Shown here: positions 35,334 to 44,522 of the stretch, one piece after another
Position numbering within the stretch: position 1 is the first letter of the stretch
Layout: every line of letters starts with the position of its first letter
Source: Flexivirga endophytica
GTDB taxonomy: Bacteria; Actinomycetota; Actinomycetes; Actinomycetales; Dermatophilaceae
Direction: 5' to 3'
NCBI RefSeq assembly: GCF_014640635.1
Contig: NZ_BMHI01000003.1
Coordinates: 62,001-126,000 of the forward strand
DNA: 64,000 bases
The notes under the pieces: generated by a model
The model's input: the letters and a program-made list of their open reading frames with translations, nothing else
Databases searched by the model: none
Told to the model about the DNA's origin: nothing
Program-made: the position numbers and the translations under genes

Positions 35334-36299
35334 TCATTCTGAGCCACCGTTGATGGTCGCCTTCTTCACGGCCAACTCCTTCATGTTGTATGCCGCAAGG
35401 ATCTGGTGATACTTCCCGTTGGCGATCAGCTTGTTCAGCGCACCCTGGACCGCCGAGATCAGTTTCTTCTCAGCGGGATTCATCGCGATGCCCCACAGGC
35501 TCTCGGTGCCTTTAAGGGGGACGACATCGAGCTTCTGTTTCGGGTCGGCGGCGTGGCTGGCAGCGACCACGTAGTCGGTGATGTTGGTGTTCGCGCGGCC
35601 GCTCTTGAGTGCCAGCAGCGCATCCTGGTCACCGGTGAATCGCAGGATCTTGATCTTCCTCTTGCCCGCCTTCACGCAGTCCTTGTTGTAACCCTCGGCG
35701 ACCGCGAGCGACGACCCGTTGTCGACCACTGAGACGGTCCGTCCGCACAGGTCACTCGGACCGCTGAGTCGGTCCGGGTTGCCCTTGCGCACCTGCATCG
35801 CGGCGCCCGCCTGGACGTAGTCGACGAACGACACCTTCTGCTGGCGTTCCTTGGTGTCCGACATCGACGACATGACGATGTCGTAGCGGCCGGTGAGGAC
35901 GCCGGGGATCTGCGCATTGAAGTCGGCGTCGTTGATGGTGATCTTCAGTCCAAGCACGCGCGCGATCGCCCAGCCGATCGACGGGTCGACACCGATGATC
36001 GTGGACCCGTCCGACGCGAACAGTTCCATGGGCGGGTAGCCCTGCGAGGTGCTGAACTGCAGGCCGTTCTTGCGCACGGAGGTCGGCACCAGCTTGGCCA
36101 ACTTCTTGTCCGGTGCGATCGAATTGATCGTCTTCGCAGACGGATCCAGCTTCGACGCGTCCTGCGACGTCAGCGCTGTCGCGGCGGCGGCCTCGGACTT
36201 GTGCAGGTCGCTGAGCGGCCGTGCACCGCAGCCCGCGACCAGGACCGCACCTGCGAGCACCGCCGATACGCAGGCGGCGAGACGTCGTGGACTGGTCAT
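35334..36299 (-). CDS. Amino-acid ABC transporter substrate-binding lipoprotein
   Basis: 321 residues. A type II signal peptide ends at lipobox LVAGC (Cys ~residue 23), so it is a membrane-anchored lipoprotein. The SBP_bac_3 fold follows: GYPPMELFASDG, GVDPSIGWAIARVLG, FNAQIPGVLTGRYDIVMSSM and a C-terminal GTESLWGIAMNPAEKK segment. ATG 36299 has AAGGAG at a 6-base spacing. First gene of the importer operon; ligand unknown (a polar amino acid by family). Confidence 0.92.
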   Translation of the reverse strand: MTSPRRLAACVSAVLAGAVLVAGCGARPLSDLHKSEAAAATALTSQDASKLDPSAKTINSIAPDKKLAKLVPTSVRKNGLQFSTSQGYPPMELFASDGSTIIGVDPSIGWAIARVLGLKITINDADFNAQIPGVLTGRYDIVMSSMSDTKERQQKVSFVDYVQAGAAMQVRKGNPDRLSGPSDLCGRTVSVVDNGSSLAVAEGYNKDCVKAGKRKIKILRFTGDQDALLALKSGRANTNITDYVVAASHAADPKQKLDVVPLKGTESLWGIAMNPAEKKLISAVQGALNKLIANGKYHQILAAYNMKELAVKKATINGGSE

Positions 36300-36325
36300 C
36301 GAAGCTCCTTCTGCTGGATGCTGCT

Positions 36326-37900
36326 TCATCGCTGCCATCGGACGGCACCGCCCACCACGGTGGTGAGCACTTCGGTGCCACGAAGTTCGGCTGCGGATGC
36401 CTCGACCGGATCGGTGTCGACGGCGATGAAGTCGGCTAGTCGTCCTGGTGTGAGCAGGCCCTTGTGTTGTTCCTGCCCTGCGGCGTATGCCGATCCGAGC
36501 GTGTAGGCGGTGATCGCGTCACCGATGCCCAGCCGTTGCTCGGGCTGCCACCCGCCGGCCGGCGTGCCGTCGGGCCGCGCTCGGGTGACCGCGGCATACA
36601 GACCGTGGAACGGGTTCGGGTCCTCGACGGGAGCGTCCGAACCGAATGCGAGTGGTGCACCCGCGTTGAGCAGGTCACGCCAGGCGTATGACGCAACGTC
36701 ACGGTCACCGAGCAGTTCTTCGACCAGGTCGATGTCGCTCGTGCAGTGAGTGGGCTGCATGGAGGCCACGACTCCGAGCGCGGCCATCCGATGGATGTCG
36801 TCGGGACGCAGATGCTGCGCGTGCTCGATCCGGTGCCGCAGCCCGCTCCCGCCGGCGGCGACCTGCTCGTAGGCGTCGAGCACCAACTGGGCGGCCCGGT
36901 CACCGATCGCATGGGTTGCGACGGCGATGCCGGCCGCGTCGGCGAGGAATACCAAGCGCAGCATCTCCTGCGCGGAAGTGACTGCCATGCCATGGTTCTC
37001 GGTGCCGGCGAACGGTTGGGTCAGGTGGCAGCTGTGCGACCCGAGGGCACCGTCGCTGAAGAGCTTCACCGGACCGGTGCTGACCCAGTCGTCGCCGTCG
37101 CCGGTCTTGCGTCCCTGCTCGATCGCGGTCTCCAGCGCCCCGACGGGGATGGCCTTGTGCACGCGAATGCCCAAGCGACCCTGGTCGCGCAGTGCGAGGT
37201 ATGCCGCACGCACACTCTCGCCGTCGATGTCGTGGATGCTGGTGAGTCCGACGCTGTGCAGCACCTGCTGCACGGCGAGGAGTCGCTCCGGAAGGTCCGC
37301 TCGGGACGACCGACGCGCGAGCTCGCGGAACTGCGCGATCGCCGATTCCCGCACGATGCCGGTGAATTCGCCCCGGTCGTCGCGGTCGTAGGCGCCTCCT
37401 GCCGGGTCGGACGTCGTCCGGTCGATGCCGGCGATGCGCAGCGCCGCTGAGTTGATCCAGGCGCTGTGTCCGTCCACGCTGTCGAGGACGGCGGGCCGGT
37501 CTCCCAGCAGGGCGTCGAGGGCTGCACGAGTCGGCCGGCCCCGTCCCGTCCAGCGGTTGGCATCCCACCGCCCGCCGGAAACCCATTCGCCTGCAGGCAG
37601 ATTCGCGGTAAATGCGGCGATCCGGCGCAGGGCTTCGTCGAGATCGTGGGCACCGCGCAGGTCGACGGTGGTGAGGCTCTCGGCCAGGTTCTCGGTGTGC
37701 AGGTGGGCGTCATACATGCCCGGCAGCACACACGCGCCCTCGAGGTCGACCAGCTCGGCGCCCGCACCGACGACGGCTCGCACTTCGGCTTCGCCACCCA
37801 CCGCGACAATGCGGCCGGCCTCGGTCGCGATCGCCGTCGCCGTAGCTCCGCCGGGCACACCGGTCCGGATCCGGGCGTGACGAAAGACCTGCACGGGCAT
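36326..37900 (-). CDS. Amidohydrolase family protein (YtcJ-like)
   Basis: 524-residue metal-dependent hydrolase. DAHLHTE (residues ~64-70) gives the first metal-binding His pair. Others come from KLFSDGALGSHSC, VATHAIGDRAAQ, HRIEHAQHL and FGSDAPVED, typical of the COG1574 group. A short N- and C-terminal beta-sandwich frames the TIM barrel. Substrates of this group are mostly unknown amides or formamides. It lies 26 bases upstream of the ABC importer in the same direction, so the importer may feed it. ATG 37900. Confidence 0.88.
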   Translation of the reverse strand: MPVQVFRHARIRTGVPGGATATAIATEAGRIVAVGGEAEVRAVVGAGAELVDLEGACVLPGMYDAHLHTENLAESLTTVDLRGAHDLDEALRRIAAFTANLPAGEWVSGGRWDANRWTGRGRPTRAALDALLGDRPAVLDSVDGHSAWINSAALRIAGIDRTTSDPAGGAYDRDDRGEFTGIVRESAIAQFRELARRSSRADLPERLLAVQQVLHSVGLTSIHDIDGESVRAAYLALRDQGRLGIRVHKAIPVGALETAIEQGRKTGDGDDWVSTGPVKLFSDGALGSHSCHLTQPFAGTENHGMAVTSAQEMLRLVFLADAAGIAVATHAIGDRAAQLVLDAYEQVAAGGSGLRHRIEHAQHLRPDDIHRMAALGVVASMQPTHCTSDIDLVEELLGDRDVASYAWRDLLNAGAPLAFGSDAPVEDPNPFHGLYAAVTRARPDGTPAGGWQPEQRLGIGDAITAYTLGSAYAAGQEQHKGLLTPGRLADFIAVDTDPVEASAAELRGTEVLTTVVGGAVRWQR

Positions 37901-38065
37901 CAGTGATCCTCTTGCTCATCGACGGCATGGGGTAGGTCGATGCCGGGACGCTCCGGCGAATCGACGTGGAACTGCTTTAAGTTGGGCATGACTGTATGAG
38001 CTCGGTCACACTCTGAGAAGACCCGTGGACACGACGATCGGGCCAGCTGAGCCTAAGGAGATCTG

Positions 38066-38983
38066 ATGCTTCGACCGGAGCACCTGCTGACCCTGCGCGA
38101 AGTCCTGCGCTTCGGGTCCTTCGCGCAGGCGGCGAACCGCCTGGGCTACACCTCGTCGGCCGTCTCCCAGCAGATGTCCGCGCTCGAACGCGAGATGGGC
38201 GTGGAGCTCTTCCACCGCTCTGCGCGATCGATCGTGCCCACGGAGGCGGCGCACATGCTGGCACGGCACTCCAACGTCGTGCTGACCGAGATCGACCGGC
38301 TGGTCGCGGCAGCCGATCAGGTGCGCAACCAGTCGGCGGAAGTGACCCGGTTCGGCTGTTTTCCCAGCTTCGCGACGTGGGGACTGCCGCCACTGCTCAA
38401 CCGCCTGGAGCCCGCGGCGCGCGATGGGCTGCGACTGGTGATCGGCGAACCATCCGCACTCTTGGGTCAATTGGGGGCGAAGGGCGACCTCGACGTGGTC
38501 GTCGTCTATCAGGTAGGGCAGAGCGGGCTGTCCTGGCCGTCGTCGCTGCGACGTCATTGGCTGGCCGAGGATCCCTTCGTGGTGGCCTACCCCGCCGACT
38601 GGCCGGCACCCGTTGCGCCATACGCGATCGAGCAGTTCCTGGACCTGCCATGGATCCTCAATGTGCCGGGCACCGGCGACGCCGCCATGACGGACGCAGT
38701 CTTCGCCCGGATGGGGATGCGACCCCAGGTGGCGGCCTACTGCGACGACCTGACCGCCACGTTGACCATGGTGGCGTCCGGGCTGGGGGCGGCGCCCGTC
38801 CCGCGCCTGGGCGTCAGCGCAGCGCTCCCGGACGGCGTGCTCACCCTGCGTGCGCCGTGGCTGAACCTGAGTCGCAGCATCTTCGCCCTGGTTCCGGCCG
38901 ACCGGGACACGGCCGCGGTGACGGAACTGCTGCGAGCGATGGAGAGCGCCATACGGGAGACGCCGGTCCGGCACGGCGGCTGA
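38066..38983 (+). CDS. LysR-family transcriptional regulator
   Basis: 305 residues. N-terminal winged helix (LLTLREVLRFGSFAQAANRLGYTSSAVSQQMSALEREMG, residues ~8-46), linker helix, then a periplasmic-binding-like effector domain (FGCFPSFATWGLPPLL, then ASGLGAAPVPRLGV). ATG 38066 follows AAGGAG. Divergent from the amidohydrolase/importer genes across 165 bases, so it is a good candidate to control them. No T-N11-A site could be fixed with confidence. Confidence 0.9.
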   Translation: MLRPEHLLTLREVLRFGSFAQAANRLGYTSSAVSQQMSALEREMGVELFHRSARSIVPTEAAHMLARHSNVVLTEIDRLVAAADQVRNQSAEVTRFGCFPSFATWGLPPLLNRLEPAARDGLRLVIGEPSALLGQLGAKGDLDVVVVYQVGQSGLSWPSSLRRHWLAEDPFVVAYPADWPAPVAPYAIEQFLDLPWILNVPGTGDAAMTDAVFARMGMRPQVAAYCDDLTATLTMVASGLGAAPVPRLGVSAALPDGVLTLRAPWLNLSRSIFALVPADRDTAAVTELLRAMESAIRETPVRHGG

Positions 38984-39031
38984 GCGAGGTCACGTGATGC
39001 AACTCACAACTACGTAGCGTCACTACACGTT

Positions 39032-39060
39032 TTGACTTATCCAGTAACGCGGACTTATGT
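39032..39060 (+). promoter_or_regulatory. Probable housekeeping promoter of metQNI
   Basis: TTGACT (39032-39037), 17-base spacer, TTATGT (39055-39060). Transcription would start near 39067, exactly where the SAM-IV aptamer begins. Confidence 0.6.
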
Positions 39061-39065
39061 TTGAC

Positions 39066-39150
39066 GAAGTCACGAGACCCAGCGACAAGCCCTGGCTTGC
39101 TGGGCGGCAACCCTCACGCACGTGGCGGGGTGCCCCAGGTGAATGACTAG
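39066..39150 (+). ncRNA. SAM-IV-type riboswitch aptamer upstream of metQNI
   Basis: P1 pairs AGTCA (39068-39072) with TGACT (39144-39148). P2 is a stem of CCCAGC and GCTGGG with an inner CAAGCC/GGCTTG helix. The SAM-core strings GGCAACCCTC and GGGGTGCCCCAGGTGA match the SAM-IV/SAM-I family as found in Actinobacteria. SAM binding is expected to switch off the downstream methionine importer. The 135 bases after the aptamer contain a repeated CCGCAGTGTG (39152 and 39176) that may belong to the expression platform or extra pseudoknot. No other gene lies in this 303-base stretch. Confidence 0.82.
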
Positions 39151-39286
39151 GCCGCAGTGTGAGATTGACCGATCCGCAGTGTGGCAAGCACGGCAGTACC
39201 CCGTTGTTCGCCCGACGCCGATCGCGTGGGGCGACCTGAGCACGGCCGGGCGCATTCGTCATACCAGCGACCCCTGAGGACCAGCG

Positions 39287-40261
39287 ATGTCAGCGAACAC
39301 CCCACCCGACCTGTCGAGCGGCGCCTCCCTCCCGGAGCGACCCACTCTCCCGCCGCGCCCGGGGCGTCCGCGCCGGACCTGGCTCGGCGCCGCCGCACTG
39401 GCGCTGATCATCGGCGCCGGCGGAGGCTTCGCGGTCGGGCGGGCGACGGCGAGTGACGCGTCGTCGGGCACGAAGGTCACCACCGTCAGGATCGGGGTCA
39501 CCGATGCGGACCAGGACTACTGGCCGGTGCTGAAGAAGCTCGCCCGGGAGCACGGCATCAAGATCGAGACCGTCAACTTCTCCGACTACACACAGGCGAA
39601 TCCTGCTGTCGCCCAAGGACAGTTGGACCTCAATCTCTTCCAGCACCTCGTCTTCCTGGCCGGCTACAACAAGCAGGCGCATCAGACCCTGACGCCGGTC
39701 GGATCGACGTATGTCGTGCCGCTCGGCCTCTACTCGAAGAAGCACACGTCGTTGAGTCAGATCCCCGACGGTGCCGACATCGCGATCCCGAACGACGCGA
39801 CCAACCAGGCACGAGCCCTGCTGGTGCTGCAGAAGGCCGGCCTGGTGAAGCTCAAGGACGGCGGCAACATCGTGTCGACACCCGCGGACATCGACAAGGG
39901 TGCTTCCAAGGTGAAGGTGACCCCGGTCGACGCGTCCCAGACGGTCACCTCGCTGTCATCGGTGGACGGAGCGGTCGTCAACAACGACTTCGCGCTCGAT
40001 GGTCACCTCGACCCGAAGAAGGCGCTCTACTCGGACGATCCGAAGTCGGCGACCGCACAGCCCTACACGAACGTGATCGTGTCCCGGGCGGCCGACAAGG
40101 ACAACCCGACGTATGCCGAGATCGTGAAGCTCTATCACGACCCGCGTGTGGAGAAACTTGTCGTTGCCGAGTCCAAGAACACCAGCGTGCCGGTGGTCAA
40201 ACCTGCCGCCGAGTTGCGCAAGCTGCTCAAGGGATACGAGAAGACGGTGACCGGGAAGTGA
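39287..40261 (+). CDS. metQ: Methionine ABC transporter substrate-binding protein MetQ (NlpA family), membrane-anchored
   Basis: 324 residues. The mature domain is NlpA/MetQ: VRIGVTDADQDYWPVLKKLAREHGI, NPAVAQGQLDLNLFQHLVFLAGYNK, then VNNDFALDGHLDP. The N-terminus has a Pro-rich cytoplasmic part then one hydrophobic segment (TWLGAAALALIIGAGGGFAVG) with no Cys after it. It therefore lacks the usual lipobox and should be held by an uncleaved or Sec-cleaved segment. Controlled by the SAM-IV riboswitch. Its stop overlaps metN's GTG. Confidence 0.92.
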   Translation: MSANTPPDLSSGASLPERPTLPPRPGRPRRTWLGAAALALIIGAGGGFAVGRATASDASSGTKVTTVRIGVTDADQDYWPVLKKLAREHGIKIETVNFSDYTQANPAVAQGQLDLNLFQHLVFLAGYNKQAHQTLTPVGSTYVVPLGLYSKKHTSLSQIPDGADIAIPNDATNQARALLVLQKAGLVKLKDGGNIVSTPADIDKGASKVKVTPVDASQTVTSLSSVDGAVVNNDFALDGHLDPKKALYSDDPKSATAQPYTNVIVSRAADKDNPTYAEIVKLYHDPRVEKLVVAESKNTSVPVVKPAAELRKLLKGYEKTVTGK

Positions 40262-41328
40262 CCGCACCACTGGCGAAAAGCACTGGCGAGGCGGTAGTTC
40301 CACCAGACACGCTTGTCCGGCTCGAGTCCGTCTCCAAGGTCTTCGGCAAGGACGATGAGGGCCACCGCGCACTCGACGATGTCGACCTGGAGATCCGCCG
40401 CGGCGAGATCTTCGCAGTCATCGGCTACTCCGGCGCCGGCAAGAGCACCCTGGTCCGGCTCATCAACGGCCTGGAACAGACCACGTCCGGCACGGTCACC
40501 GTGGACGGAGTCGACATCACCCGCTTGCGGGGAAAACCGCTGCGCGCCATACGTCGTCGCATCGGCATGGTGTTCCAGCAGTTCAACCTGATGCGCTCGC
40601 GCACTGTCTTCGGGAACGTCGCGTACCCCCTGCAGCTCGCAGGTCTGGGTCGCGCCGAGCAGGAGGACCGGGTCGCGGAACTGCTGTCCTTCGTCGGCCT
40701 CCTCGACAAGGCGTGGACCTACCCGGAGGAACTGTCCGGCGGGCAGAAGCAGCGGGTCGGCATCGCACGGGCGCTGGCGTCGGACCCCGATCTACTGCTC
40801 GCCGACGAGTCGACCTCGGCCCTCGACCCCGAGACGACTCGCGAGGTGCTGGCCCTGCTGCGACGGGTCAACGAGGAGCTCGGCATCACCATCGTGGTGA
40901 TCACGCACGAAATGGACGTGGTGCGTGCGATCGCCGACCGCGTTGCGGTGCTGGACTCGGGGCGCGTCGTCGAAACCGGGAGCGTGCGCGACATACTCGG
41001 TGCACCGCAGTCCGAAACGACGCAGCGGTTCGTTGCGGCCACGGTCGGGAACCGGCCGAATGCTGACCGTTTGCAACAGCTTCGCGAGGCGTATGACGAC
41101 ACCCTCGTCACCGTCACGGTGACCGACGAGCGTGCATTGGGTTCGGTGCTCAGCGCTGCCGCCAGGAGGCACGGCGTCGACTTCGAGATCGTGTATGGCG
41201 GCATCACCGACCTCAAGCACGAGTCGATCGGCTCCTTCACGCTGGCGCTGCGTGGACCCGACACCGGGGTGCTCGCGACGGTCGATGCGTTGAGTGCCGC
41301 TGGGACCGTGGAAGGGGCGACCGCATGA
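40258..41328 (+). CDS. metN: Methionine ABC transporter ATPase MetN
   Basis: 356 residues from GTG 40258. Walker A GYSGAGKST (~60), Q-loop in MVFQQFNLM, signature LSGGQKQR, Walker B DLLLADESTSALD, H-loop VVITHEMDVV. The C-terminal NIL/ACT-like regulatory domain (~270-356), which binds methionine and inhibits transport in MetN, is present. GTGA overlap with metQ and ATGA with metI. Confidence 0.94.
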   Translation: MTAPLAKSTGEAVVPPDTLVRLESVSKVFGKDDEGHRALDDVDLEIRRGEIFAVIGYSGAGKSTLVRLINGLEQTTSGTVTVDGVDITRLRGKPLRAIRRRIGMVFQQFNLMRSRTVFGNVAYPLQLAGLGRAEQEDRVAELLSFVGLLDKAWTYPEELSGGQKQRVGIARALASDPDLLLADESTSALDPETTREVLALLRRVNEELGITIVVITHEMDVVRAIADRVAVLDSGRVVETGSVRDILGAPQSETTQRFVAATVGNRPNADRLQQLREAYDDTLVTVTVTDERALGSVLSAAARRHGVDFEIVYGGITDLKHESIGSFTLALRGPDTGVLATVDALSAAGTVEGATA

Positions 41329-41987
41329 CCACCGACTGGTCGACACTCTGGCCCACCTTCCAGACAGCCATCTGGCAGACGCTGCTGATGGCGGTCGTGA
41401 CCATCCTCATCGGTGGCATCCTCGGACTCATCCTCGGCGTCGCGCTGTTCACGACACGTGGCGGCGGGCTGATGGAGAACCGCGCGGTCAACACGGTGCT
41501 CAACGTGCTGGTCAACATCGTGCGCCCGATCCCGTTCATCATCTTCGTAACCGCGATCGCACCGCTGACTTTGCAGGCGATGGGGTCGACGATCGGGACC
41601 AAGGCTGTCCTCTTCCCGCTCGTCATCGCCGCGACGTTCGGAGTGTCCCGCATCGTCGAACAGTCTCTGGTCTCAGTGGATCCCGGAGTCATCGAAGCCG
41701 CGGAGGCGATGGGCGCCGGCCCGTGGCAGATCGTTCGATCCGTGCTGGTGCCCGAGGCACTCGGTCCATTGATCCTGGGCTATACGTTCATCTTCGTGGC
41801 GGTCGTCGACATGACTGCGATCGCCGGCGCTGTCGGTGGCGATGGACTCGGTGACTTCGCAATCACGTACGGGTACCACCGGTTCGACTGGGCAGTTACC
41901 TGGATCGCCGTGGCCGTCATCATCGCGCTCGTCCAGCTCGCGCAGTTCGGCGGGAATGCGTTGGCGCGCAAGGCTCTTCGCCGGTAA
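41325..41987 (+). CDS. metI: Methionine ABC transporter permease MetI
   Basis: 220 residues with five membrane segments. Family blocks are FQTAIWQTLLMAVVTILIGG, NIVRPIPFIIFVTAIAPLT and the EAA loop EAAEAMGAGPWQIVRSVLVPEA. The C-terminus DGLGDFAITYGYHRFDW is typical. Ends 4 bases from the convergent PEP-mutase-family gene. Confidence 0.94.
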   Translation: MTTDWSTLWPTFQTAIWQTLLMAVVTILIGGILGLILGVALFTTRGGGLMENRAVNTVLNVLVNIVRPIPFIIFVTAIAPLTLQAMGSTIGTKAVLFPLVIAATFGVSRIVEQSLVSVDPGVIEAAEAMGAGPWQIVRSVLVPEALGPLILGYTFIFVAVVDMTAIAGAVGGDGLGDFAITYGYHRFDWAVTWIAVAVIIALVQLAQFGGNALARKALRR

Positions 41988-41990
41988 CTG

Positions 41991-42788
41991 TTACGCGAAC
42001 AGTCCGTTCATCTCACCCCAGCTTCGCGGCCCCGCCAGTTCGTCATACGTCCCGTGCTCGAGCAGTTCGCGGGTAGCCCGCTCGATGTGGCCGAAGATCG
42101 CGCCGGCCAGGGATGACCCGGCGGACACCCGCCGCGCTCCGGCCTCCTTCAGTGCAGGGACGGCTGGAGCGCCAGGGCCGGTCAGGATGTTGACCGGGGC
42201 GTCGATCGCGGCGGTGAGTCGCGCGACTTCCTCGAGATCGGTCACGCCGGGCACGAAGATGCCGCTCGCGCCAGCACCGAGGTATGCCACCGCACGCGCC
42301 ACGGTGCCTTCGAAGTCGGCCGCGCCGAGGAGGTAGCTGTCGGTGCGGGCGTTGAGGTAGAGGTTCACGCCTGCTGCATCGGCCGCTTCACGGACCACCC
42401 GCACCCGATCGGCCGCCTCCTCGACGGGACGGAGCGCACCGGAGAGCGCGTCCTCGAGGTTGACTCCCACGGCACCGGCCTCGATCACCAGACGTGTCGT
42501 CTCGGCGAGATCCGCTGCGCTGTCGCCGAATCCGCTTTCGACGTCACACGACACCGGCACGGTGGCGACCGCGCAGATCCGTTGCAGGTGCTCCAGCATC
42601 AGGCCACGGTCCAGCATGTTGCCGTCCCGGGTGCCCAGGGACCACGCGACCGCTGCACTCGAGGTCGCGAGCGCTTTGGCGCCGGCGTGCTCGATGACCG
42701 CTGCGGAGGCAGCGTCCCAGCAGTTGGGGAGCACCAGGAGGTCGCCGTGGAGAGCGTGGAAGGCGGCTGCGCGTTCGGTCTGAATCAT
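41991..42788 (-). CDS. Isocitrate lyase/phosphoenolpyruvate mutase family protein
   Basis: 265 residues from ATG 42788; the frame runs on to 42839, but the family begins at ERAAAFHALHGDLLVLPNCWDAASA. TIM barrel with VSCDVESGFGD (Mg site Asp/Glu), GVNLEDAL and YLNARTDSYLLG. This branch includes 2-methylisocitrate-lyase-like and oxaloacetase-like enzymes; the exact C-C or P-C reaction is unknown. The isocitrate-lyase catalytic KKCGH loop is not visible. Confidence 0.85.
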   Translation of the reverse strand: MIQTERAAAFHALHGDLLVLPNCWDAASAAVIEHAGAKALATSSAAVAWSLGTRDGNMLDRGLMLEHLQRICAVATVPVSCDVESGFGDSAADLAETTRLVIEAGAVGVNLEDALSGALRPVEEAADRVRVVREAADAAGVNLYLNARTDSYLLGAADFEGTVARAVAYLGAGASGIFVPGVTDLEEVARLTAAIDAPVNILTGPGAPAVPALKEAGARRVSAGSSLAGAIFGHIERATRELLEHGTYDELAGPRSWGEMNGLFA

Positions 42789-42869
42789 GGAGCCAACGTT
42801 AGAAGGGACGCCCTTCTCGCGCTCGCGGGTTTCCGACATGGATGATCTCGACAGTCGACCCGCATCCCG

Positions 42870-43946
42870 TCACGGGCCCCCACGGCGGCCATGCGTGCGC
42901 GGGGCGTCATACCCGCCCTCGGGCGGCACCATCTCGCCCCGGACACCGAGGAGCCGCACCGGGCGTTCATCGGAAAGCTTGGTGTAGAGGGCGAATGCGG
43001 TGTCGGCGATGACCGCCGAATCGTATGTCGGCTCCGGCAGCTTGCGCACGCGTGTGAAGGTGAAGAACGGTGCGAAGCGGATCTTCAGGTGCACTCGTTG
43101 GCACGGTCGTCCCTCCTGGCGCATGTCCTTCTCGACCAGGACGGCGAGCTCACCGATCGCCTCGCGGATCTCGTCGGGTGTGGTGAGGTCCTGCTGGTAG
43201 GTGGTCTCGTGTCCGTGTGCTCGCGCGACCCACGGTGTGTCGTCCACGACAGCACTGCCGGAGCCGCGGCCGAGCCGCCCGATGTGCGGACCGGTGTTGG
43301 GTCCGAACTCGGCGGCAAGGACGTCGTCCGCGGTGACGGCGAGCTCGTTCACGGTGCGAATGCCGTGTGCCTCGAGTCGTTTCGAGGTCTGACTGCCGAT
43401 ACCCCACAGTGCCTTGACCGGTCGGTCGCCCATCACTTCGAGCCAGTTGTCCCTGGTCAGCTGGAAGACGCCGCGCGGTTTGCCCAGGTCCGTCGCCACC
43501 TTGGCGCGGATCTTGGTGTCGCCGACACCGACGCTGCAATGCAGGCCGGTCGCGTCGAAGACGGCGCGCCGCACCGTTTGCGCGGTCTCCATCGGCTCAT
43601 CGGTGTCGATGCCGACAAACGCTTCGTCCCAACCCAACAACTCGACGACGGCGCCCGGGAAATCTCGGAGCGTCTGCATCACCTTTGCCGAAACAGCTTC
43701 GTAGACAGGGAAATCGACCGGCAGGAAGACGGCGTCCGGGCAGCGGCGGGCCGCGATCTTGAGCGCCATACCCGAGCGGATACCGAACTCGCGCGCCTCG
43801 TAGGACGCTGTCGAGACGACAGCCCGCTCGGTCGGATCGCCACGCCCACCGACCACGACCGGCTTGCCCGCGAGCTCCGGATGACGCTGGATCTCGACGG
43901 CAGCAAGGAATTGATCCATGTCGACGTGCAGGACCCAGGCCGTCAT
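42870..43946 (-). CDS. dinB: DNA polymerase IV (Y-family)
   Basis: 358-residue translesion polymerase. Catalytic carboxylates are in VLHVDMDQFLAAVE (residues ~4-17) and LGWDEAFVGID (~100-110); the second site has GWDEA instead of the common SIDEA. The palm, thumb and little-finger regions are complete: VGDTKIRAKVATDLGKP, ALWGIGSQTSKRL, LKIRFAPFFTFTR. No C-terminal beta-clamp peptide of the QL(S/D)LF type was recognised. ATG 43946 has AGGTGAG upstream. No SOS box is seen in the 52-base gap. Confidence 0.9.
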   Translation of the reverse strand: MTAWVLHVDMDQFLAAVEIQRHPELAGKPVVVGGRGDPTERAVVSTASYEAREFGIRSGMALKIAARRCPDAVFLPVDFPVYEAVSAKVMQTLRDFPGAVVELLGWDEAFVGIDTDEPMETAQTVRRAVFDATGLHCSVGVGDTKIRAKVATDLGKPRGVFQLTRDNWLEVMGDRPVKALWGIGSQTSKRLEAHGIRTVNELAVTADDVLAAEFGPNTGPHIGRLGRGSGSAVVDDTPWVARAHGHETTYQQDLTTPDEIREAIGELAVLVEKDMRQEGRPCQRVHLKIRFAPFFTFTRVRKLPEPTYDSAVIADTAFALYTKLSDERPVRLLGVRGEMVPPEGGYDAPRTHGRRGGP

Positions 43947-43998
43947 ACAGCTCACCTCACTCGAAGCAAGCCTGCCACGGCACGGTGACCTGTGGCGA

Positions 43999-44454
43999 TC
44001 AGCGAGTGCCGGCGAGCTGTCGCGTGGTGACGTTGATCCGGTTGAAGAGATTGGTCGTGGCGATCCACGCCACGAGCGCGGCGAGCGCCTTCTCGTCATA
44101 CCGGTCGGCCACCTCGTCCCAGACCGCGTCCGGGACGGGGTCGAGGCTGTCGGCGATCCGGGTCATGTGCTCGGCGAGCAACAGCGCGGCGCGCTCGTCG
44201 TCGGTGAAGTACGGCGCATCGCGCCAGCCGGCGATCGAGATGAGCCGCTCGTCGCTCTCCCCCGCCTTCTTCGCGTTCTCCATGCCGTACTGCAGGCACC
44301 ACGAGCAGCCGTTGATCTGGCTCACCCTCAAGTGGACGAGCTCCAGCGTCGCATCCGGCACGCCCTGTCCGTGAACGGATGCGGCCAGCGCTTGAATCCC
44401 CTTGATGCCGGAGGGATCGAGCAGGTAGGCAGGGTTCGTCATACGGGGTTCCAT
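43999..44454 (-). CDS. Carboxymuconolactone decarboxylase (CMD)/AhpD-like protein
   Basis: 151 residues from ATG 44454, with AAGGAGC seven bases upstream. CMD core: LVHLRVSQINGCSWCLQYGMENAKKAGES, with the CxxC pair at CSWC but Tyr/Gly where AhpD has the relay His (CxxCxxxH). It could be a peroxidase-like or stress enzyme. Divergent from an ECF sigma gene over 68 bases, the arrangement seen for ECF41-type sigmas that control CMD genes. Confidence 0.87.
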   Translation of the reverse strand: MEPRMTNPAYLLDPSGIKGIQALAASVHGQGVPDATLELVHLRVSQINGCSWCLQYGMENAKKAGESDERLISIAGWRDAPYFTDDERAALLLAEHMTRIADSLDPVPDAVWDEVADRYDEKALAALVAWIATTNLFNRINVTTRQLAGTR

Positions 44455-44522
44455 CGTGTGCTCCTTGTCCTGATTGGATTGGTTCACAGCAGGTGACGTA
44501 CGACGCAGGGAGAATGTGACAG

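Noticed and set aside
43947-43998. SOS/LexA box before dinB
   Set aside because: No GAAC-N4-GTTC-type palindrome or close variant seen in the gap.
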